Shown piece after piece: positions 38,776 through 42,335 of a stretch of 42,335 nt of DNA (positions are counted from its first letter, which is position 1; each line of letters begins with the position of its first letter). The position numbers were made by a program, and so were the translations under genes. This stretch comes from Burkholderiales bacterium. GTDB lineage: Bacteria > Pseudomonadota > Gammaproteobacteria > Burkholderiales > JAEUOS01. The stretch is from positions 1 through 42,335 of the forward strand of contig JAEUOS010000064.1 in assembly GCA_016790695.1 (NCBI GenBank), in the 5' to 3' direction. The notes under the pieces were generated by a model. The model had not been told where the DNA came from, did no database searches, and saw nothing but the letters and a program-made list of their open reading frames with translations.

Positions 38776-40689
38776 ATGGGAGGCGTGCACCTGCTCGACC
38801 GCGTGATCGGCGCCGCCTGGCCGCGCCTGTCCACGGCGGCCGACCTCGCGGCGTTCGAGGCCGTCCCGTACGCGGACCGGATCGCCGCGCAGAGCACCTA
38901 CGAGGCGATCGCCATCGGCGCGGCGCATGACCCGCAGGCGCCGGCACTCAAGTTCCTCGCGCGCGCCGACCCGGACTGCGCGCCACGCACCATCTCGCAT
39001 GCCGAGTTCCTCGGGCGCGTGACGCAGACGGCGAATCTCCTGCACGCCGTGGGCGTCGGCCCGACCGACGTCGTGAGCTTCCTTCTGCCGCTGCTGCCCG
39101 AGAGCTTCTACACGCTGTTCGGCGCGGAGGCCGCGGGCATCGCCAATCCGGTCAATCCGCTGCTCGAGGCCTGGCAGATCGCGGAGATCCTGCGCGCCGC
39201 CGACACGCGGGTCCTGGTGACCCTCGGGCCGATGCCGGGCGCCGACACCTGGGAGAAGGTGCAGTCGATCCGCGACCAGTTGCCCCGATTGCGCGCGATC
39301 GTGGTCGTGGGCGGCATGCCGGACGACAGGCGCGACGTCCACAGCTTCGAGCAACTGGCCGCGGCGCAGCCGGCAGACCGGCTGGTCGGGGCCCGGCGCA
39401 TCGCCGCCGGCGATCCCGCCGCCCTGTTCCACACGGGCGGCACCACCGGCACGCCCAAGCTCGTGCGCCACACCCACGGCAACCAGGTCTACCAGGCCTG
39501 GGTGATCGGCCTGATGCTGCGCTCGGCGCCCGGGAACCACCTGCTGTTCGGCCTGCCGCTGTTCCATGTGGGCGGGGCGCTGACCCAGGGACTGTCGGTG
39601 TTCGCCACCGGCGGGTGCGCGGTGGTGCTGACCGCGCGCGGCTGGCGCGACCCGGATGCGGTGCGCAACGTCTGGCGCCTGGTCGAGCGCTATCGTCCCG
39701 TGACGCTCGGCGGCGTGCCCACGGTGCTCGCGGCCGCGCTCAACGTCGCGCCGGACGGTGCCGACGTCTCCTCGCTGCAGCGCGTGTCCGGCGGCGGTTC
39801 GGCGATCCCGGTGGCCGTGGCGCAGGCCTACACCGAGCGCTTTCGCCTGCCGGTGCTCGAGGTCTACGGCATGACCGAGACCGCGAGCGTGCACACGATC
39901 AGCTACCTCGACCGCGAGGTTCGCCTCGGCGCGGTCGGCCAGGCCGTGCCGTACAGCCGCGTGCGGGTGGTGCGGGTCGACGCGCACGGCGCCGTGGCCG
40001 GCGACTGCGCGCCCGGCGAGATCGGGGTGGTGGCGATGCACGGGCCCGGCGTGTTTTCGGGCTACGCGAGCGCGGCGCACAACCACGGCGCCTTCGTTGC
40101 GCCCGGCTGGGTCAATTCCGGCGACCTCGGGCGCCTGGACGAGGACGGGTACCTGTGGATCACGGGGCGTGCCAAGGACCTGATCATCCGCGGCGGCCAC
40201 AACATCGACCCGCAGCCGGTCGAGGAAATCCTGTACCGGCATCCGGCGGTGGCGCTCGCCGCGATGGTGGGGCAGCCGGATGCCTACGCGGGCGAGTTGC
40301 CGCTGGCGTTCGTGCAGCTCAAGCCCGGCATGCACGCCGCGGCCGACGAGGTGATCGACTTCGTGCGCGCGCGCACCCCCGAGCGCGCCGCCGTGCCGGT
40401 CGACGTCGTGTTCGTCGACGCCATGCCGTTGACCGCGGTGGGGAAGGTGTTCAAGCCGAGCCTGCGCCATGCCGCGGCCCGGCGCGTCGCCGAGAGGCTG
40501 CTGGCGGGGCTGGCGGACGCGATGCCCGGCGTCGGCATCGCGGTCGACGTCGGCCTGCACGCGACCCATGGCAGCCTGATCACCGTCCGGGCCACCGGCG
40601 TGGCGCCGGCGCAGCGCGATGCCGTGGCGGCCGAGGTGCGGCGCCGCCTCGGCCCGCTGGTGATGCGCCACGAGATCGGCTGGGACTGA
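38776..40689 (+). CDS. Acyl-CoA synthetase (AMP-forming) with C-terminal extension
   Basis: 637 residues from ATG at 38776. The adenylate-forming core has the phosphate loop FHTGGTTGTPKLVRHTH, LPLFHVGGALTQG, VYGMTETASVHTISY, SGDLGRLDEDGYLWITGRAK, and catalytic K557 in TAVGKVFKPSLR. About 80 residues follow K557 (through VGLHATHGSLITVRAT to the end), where most family members stop soon after this lysine; this extension has no recognised motif. Probably cotranscribed with the FAD oxidase. The long N-terminal part before the core and the length suggest a distinct subfamily; the substrate is unknown. Confidence 0.88.
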   Translation: MGGVHLLDRVIGAAWPRLSTAADLAAFEAVPYADRIAAQSTYEAIAIGAAHDPQAPALKFLARADPDCAPRTISHAEFLGRVTQTANLLHAVGVGPTDVVSFLLPLLPESFYTLFGAEAAGIANPVNPLLEAWQIAEILRAADTRVLVTLGPMPGADTWEKVQSIRDQLPRLRAIVVVGGMPDDRRDVHSFEQLAAAQPADRLVGARRIAAGDPAALFHTGGTTGTPKLVRHTHGNQVYQAWVIGLMLRSAPGNHLLFGLPLFHVGGALTQGLSVFATGGCAVVLTARGWRDPDAVRNVWRLVERYRPVTLGGVPTVLAAALNVAPDGADVSSLQRVSGGGSAIPVAVAQAYTERFRLPVLEVYGMTETASVHTISYLDREVRLGAVGQAVPYSRVRVVRVDAHGAVAGDCAPGEIGVVAMHGPGVFSGYASAAHNHGAFVAPGWVNSGDLGRLDEDGYLWITGRAKDLIIRGGHNIDPQPVEEILYRHPAVALAAMVGQPDAYAGELPLAFVQLKPGMHAAADEVIDFVRARTPERAAVPVDVVFVDAMPLTAVGKVFKPSLRHAAARRVAERLLAGLADAMPGVGIAVDVGLHATHGSLITVRATGVAPAQRDAVAAEVRRRLGPLVMRHEIGWD

Positions 40690-40901
40690 TTCCCCGGCGA
40701 CGGTGTGCCGGCCTGGGCCCGCGCCCGGCGGCCGCGGCGCCCGCAGGCCGGAAGCGACAAGGGGATCGGCCGGTCGGCGCGATCCCCTGGGAGGATGGCG
40801 GTACTGCTATCGAAAAGTACCTCCAAAGCTATGAATAAAAAGAGCTTCTTGACTGTGAAGTCCGAGATGTACCCCCAAATCTACCCCCGGACGTGGGATG
40901 C
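40690..40901. other. Composition junction, likely edge of a genomic island
   Basis: 212 bases without a supported gene. The first 100 continue the GC-rich host composition and hold a hairpin (40760-40788). From about 40800 the sequence becomes AT-richer (a GAATAAAAAG run at 40832-40841), and near the DUF2971 stop there is TACCCCC-AAATC-TACCCCC (40870-40888). Twin GGGGGTA-type repeats of this kind are, from memory, common beside tyrosine-integrase genes and attachment sites; no integrase or second copy is in view. The AAAGCTATGAAT...AGAGCTTCTTG stretch also recalls short intergenic repeats of Comamonadaceae, unverified. Confidence 0.45.
40760..40788. terminator. Hairpin after the acyl-CoA synthetase gene
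   Basis: A 9-bp perfect stem AGGGGATCG/CGATCCCCT with an 11-base loop, 71 bases after the stop codon. No T tract follows. It may end the FAD oxidase-synthetase transcript. Confidence 0.45.
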
Positions 40902-41870
40902 CTAGGCGCGAAGTGGGACCACCGATTGCCGTACAGCGACATCTTTGTATCCATAAGCGGAGATGGCCATGCGCACTGCCGATTGGCCGTGAAGGGGATG
41001 AAGAGTAGGCCCACAAACCACTTCGGAGATACCCAAGTGCTTTTCCTCGCCTTGCCGCAACAGGAACAAATCCAATTCAACGTATGGCACGACGCCGTCT
41101 TGTGATGGCCTAAAACACACGCTCATCGGGGCCGGATCTACTGGGCCAGTGATATAGACGAACCGCCATTCGCGCTCTTCGTGGAATCCGGGGTTCTTGA
41201 AGCACCACAAGAAATCCCCGACCTCCTGCCGGAATGCATTCCGCAGAATCGTTGCCGCCTCCTCCTGGATCGCTATCGGCCACCTTTTTTCGAAAACGCC
41301 ATCGGCGTGCATCGCAAAAGCTCGAACGGAGTCTTCGATTAACGTCGATTGTTCTGTTCGGTCATAGACCACGCGGCGAAGCGAGATTTTCGGTTCTGGC
41401 GGCAAATCGGCCGCGACCGCACGAGGCGCAACACCTAATGCATAGCCTCCGCCGGTATTGCCATATCCCCGCCACTGACTTAACTGGTCGCCTTGTTCAC
41501 AGAAGCAGACCGCATATGCATTCAGCAATCCGAAGGGGTTGAAGTTCCGCGCCGTAGTTGCCAAGAGCGCGGCCACAGCGCCAGACTTCCGTCGATTTGC
41601 TTCGGCATGCAACGCACCTCGAACAAGTCCGACTCCATAGTCCAATTCGGTCGGATCGTTCAGATAGTTGAGGTGAGTCGCCCAGAACTTTCCACTCGCG
41701 AGGATCCCGAGCAGCCCCGCGGCTGTTGTGTAGTGATAAAGGATTCCTCGAGGTGGCTCCCCTTGACGGGACAGCCACGCTGAAACCCACGCGGCCTGGC
41801 GCTCCGACACTTCGCGCCGCAGCCCTGCCAGTTCATCCCCTTGTGCATTCATTGAGTCGGCCCGTTGCAT
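40902..41870 (-). CDS. DUF2971 domain protein
   Basis: 322 residues from ATG at 41870. The family pattern is clear: ILYHYTTAAGLLGILASGKF with FWATHLNYLNDPTEL (residues about 43-75), CFCEQGDQLSQWRGYGNTGG in the middle, and FKNPGFHEEREWRFVY near 235-250. Biochemical role unknown; the HYTT...YLNDPTE layout loosely recalls ADP-ribosyltransferase-like folds, which is speculation. DUF2971 genes often lie in defence or mobile regions. Starts 11 bases after the HNH nuclease stop, so the two are cotranscribed. Codon and base usage is much less GC-rich than the genes before 40.7 kb, suggesting recent transfer. A later start at 41852 is possible. Confidence 0.85.
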   Translation of the reverse strand: MQRADSMNAQGDELAGLRREVSERQAAWVSAWLSRQGEPPRGILYHYTTAAGLLGILASGKFWATHLNYLNDPTELDYGVGLVRGALHAEANRRKSGAVAALLATTARNFNPFGLLNAYAVCFCEQGDQLSQWRGYGNTGGGYALGVAPRAVAADLPPEPKISLRRVVYDRTEQSTLIEDSVRAFAMHADGVFEKRWPIAIQEEAATILRNAFRQEVGDFLWCFKNPGFHEEREWRFVYITGPVDPAPMSVCFRPSQDGVVPYVELDLFLLRQGEEKHLGISEVVCGPTLHPLHGQSAVRMAISAYGYKDVAVRQSVVPLRA

Positions 41871-41881
41871 GTTGACTGTCC

Positions 41882-42335
41882 CTATTTCACGTTCAGGACG
41901 CTATCGCAAATCCGCTTGAGCATGTTCACCACGCCGCCGCGATTGATTCGGCGGAGCATTCCGGGTGGAAACTGAACGATGGTGTCGCCGATGTAAAGAA
42001 TCGGCCGGTCAACCTCCAATCTGAAGGCAATCAGTACGTCCCTGTCCAGCATCGCGCTAGAGAGAGATTCCTCGATTGCCATTAGGCGGTCGGCTACGTG
42101 CTCTCTCCTTCTCTTGTCAATCGCGCGGCGTTCTTTGTCGATACGAGTCCACTCGGCCTTTCGAATTGCCAGCCAATCAGCGCCGTTTTCCTTCCCAAGT
42201 TTCGCAACGAAAGTTGCCTTACTTTGATCGGCTTTTTGTTGGTTAACAGCTTTGAGAACAAAGGCAAGGTTGCCTGGCCACGAACTTCCTCCACGACCTA
42301 TAGGAACCAAATGATCGACGGAGAAGTTCTTTGCT
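41882..42335 (-). CDS. HNH endonuclease, N-terminus beyond the window end
   Basis: About 151 codons are visible; the frame is open to the window edge. Its first visible part, KNFSVDHLVPIGRGGSS, then the NLAFVLKAVNQQK segment, matches the second half of an HNH motif: the DH pair, PxxxGG, the NL asparagine and the final N-x3-K histidine/asparagine-metal region. The first H and the upstream cysteine pair, if any, lie outside. The C-terminal part (residues about 50-140) has a charged helical stretch and no recognised domain. Low-GC composition; probable operon with the DUF2971 gene. DNA cleavage is the expected activity. Confidence 0.8.
   Translation of the reverse strand, partial: AKNFSVDHLVPIGRGGSSWPGNLAFVLKAVNQQKADQSKATFVAKLGKENGADWLAIRKAEWTRIDKERRAIDKRRREHVADRLMAIEESLSSAMLDRDVLIAFRLEVDRPILYIGDTIVQFPPGMLRRINRGGVVNMLKRICDSVLNVK

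Noticed and set aside
40705..40905. A 66-codon rightward frame in the island junction, possible integrase fragment
   Set aside because: No integrase motif, changes composition midway across the junction, and has no convincing ribosome site.

Overview
The window is chromosomal DNA from a high-GC (about 70% by eye) betaproteobacterium, most likely Burkholderiales. The evidence is the smc-zipA-ligA gene order, a BamD lipoprotein divergent from rluD-pgeF, four Bug-type (tripartite tricarboxylate) periplasmic receptors, and many 4-base ATGA gene overlaps. No rRNA, tRNA or CRISPR array was seen. No stretch over 300 bases lacks a gene.

Region 1 (1-16.6 kb) is mostly housekeeping. It holds a cut-off relA, an MtfA-type peptidase, a secreted trypsin-like protease with an unrecognised N-terminal domain, and queF. 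A long rightward run follows: smc, zipA, ligA, galU, a hypoxanthine phosphoribosyltransferase, a methylthioinosine-type phosphorylase, a peptide deformylase and a cyclase-family hydrolase. The phosphorylase should release hypoxanthine, which its neighbour can salvage. Next come a 47-residue four-cysteine protein, a YaiI/DUF188 protein, and a secreted EF-hand protein built from a perfect 134-bp internal duplication.

Region 2 (16.7-31 kb) is mainly catabolic. It has four Bug receptors with no TctA/TctB membrane genes, a Tat-type dienelactone hydrolase, a glutathione transferase, a class III CoA-transferase, two crotonase-fold proteins, an old-yellow-enzyme-like flavoprotein and a benzoate-type CoA ligase. 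Together these suggest CoA-dependent breakdown of an imported organic or aromatic acid; the substrate cannot be read from the sequence. A family 5 uracil-DNA glycosylase and uvrC are set inside this region.

Region 3 (31-40.7 kb) has a DinG/YoaA-like iron-sulfur helicase overlapping a D-erythronate dehydrogenase-like gene, then bamD, rluD and pgeF. A CBS-domain gene diverges from an FAD oxidase-acyl-CoA synthetase pair. The gap between them holds a perfect FNR/Anr box (TTGAT-N4-ATCAA), placed as in a class II FNR promoter for the CBS gene.

Region 4 (about 40.8 kb to the end) drops sharply in GC and starts near an attachment-site-like motif. It carries two tightly linked leftward genes: an HNH endonuclease cut by the window end, and a DUF2971 protein. 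This looks like the edge of a genomic island and is the best candidate for an undescribed, possibly anti-phage, module.
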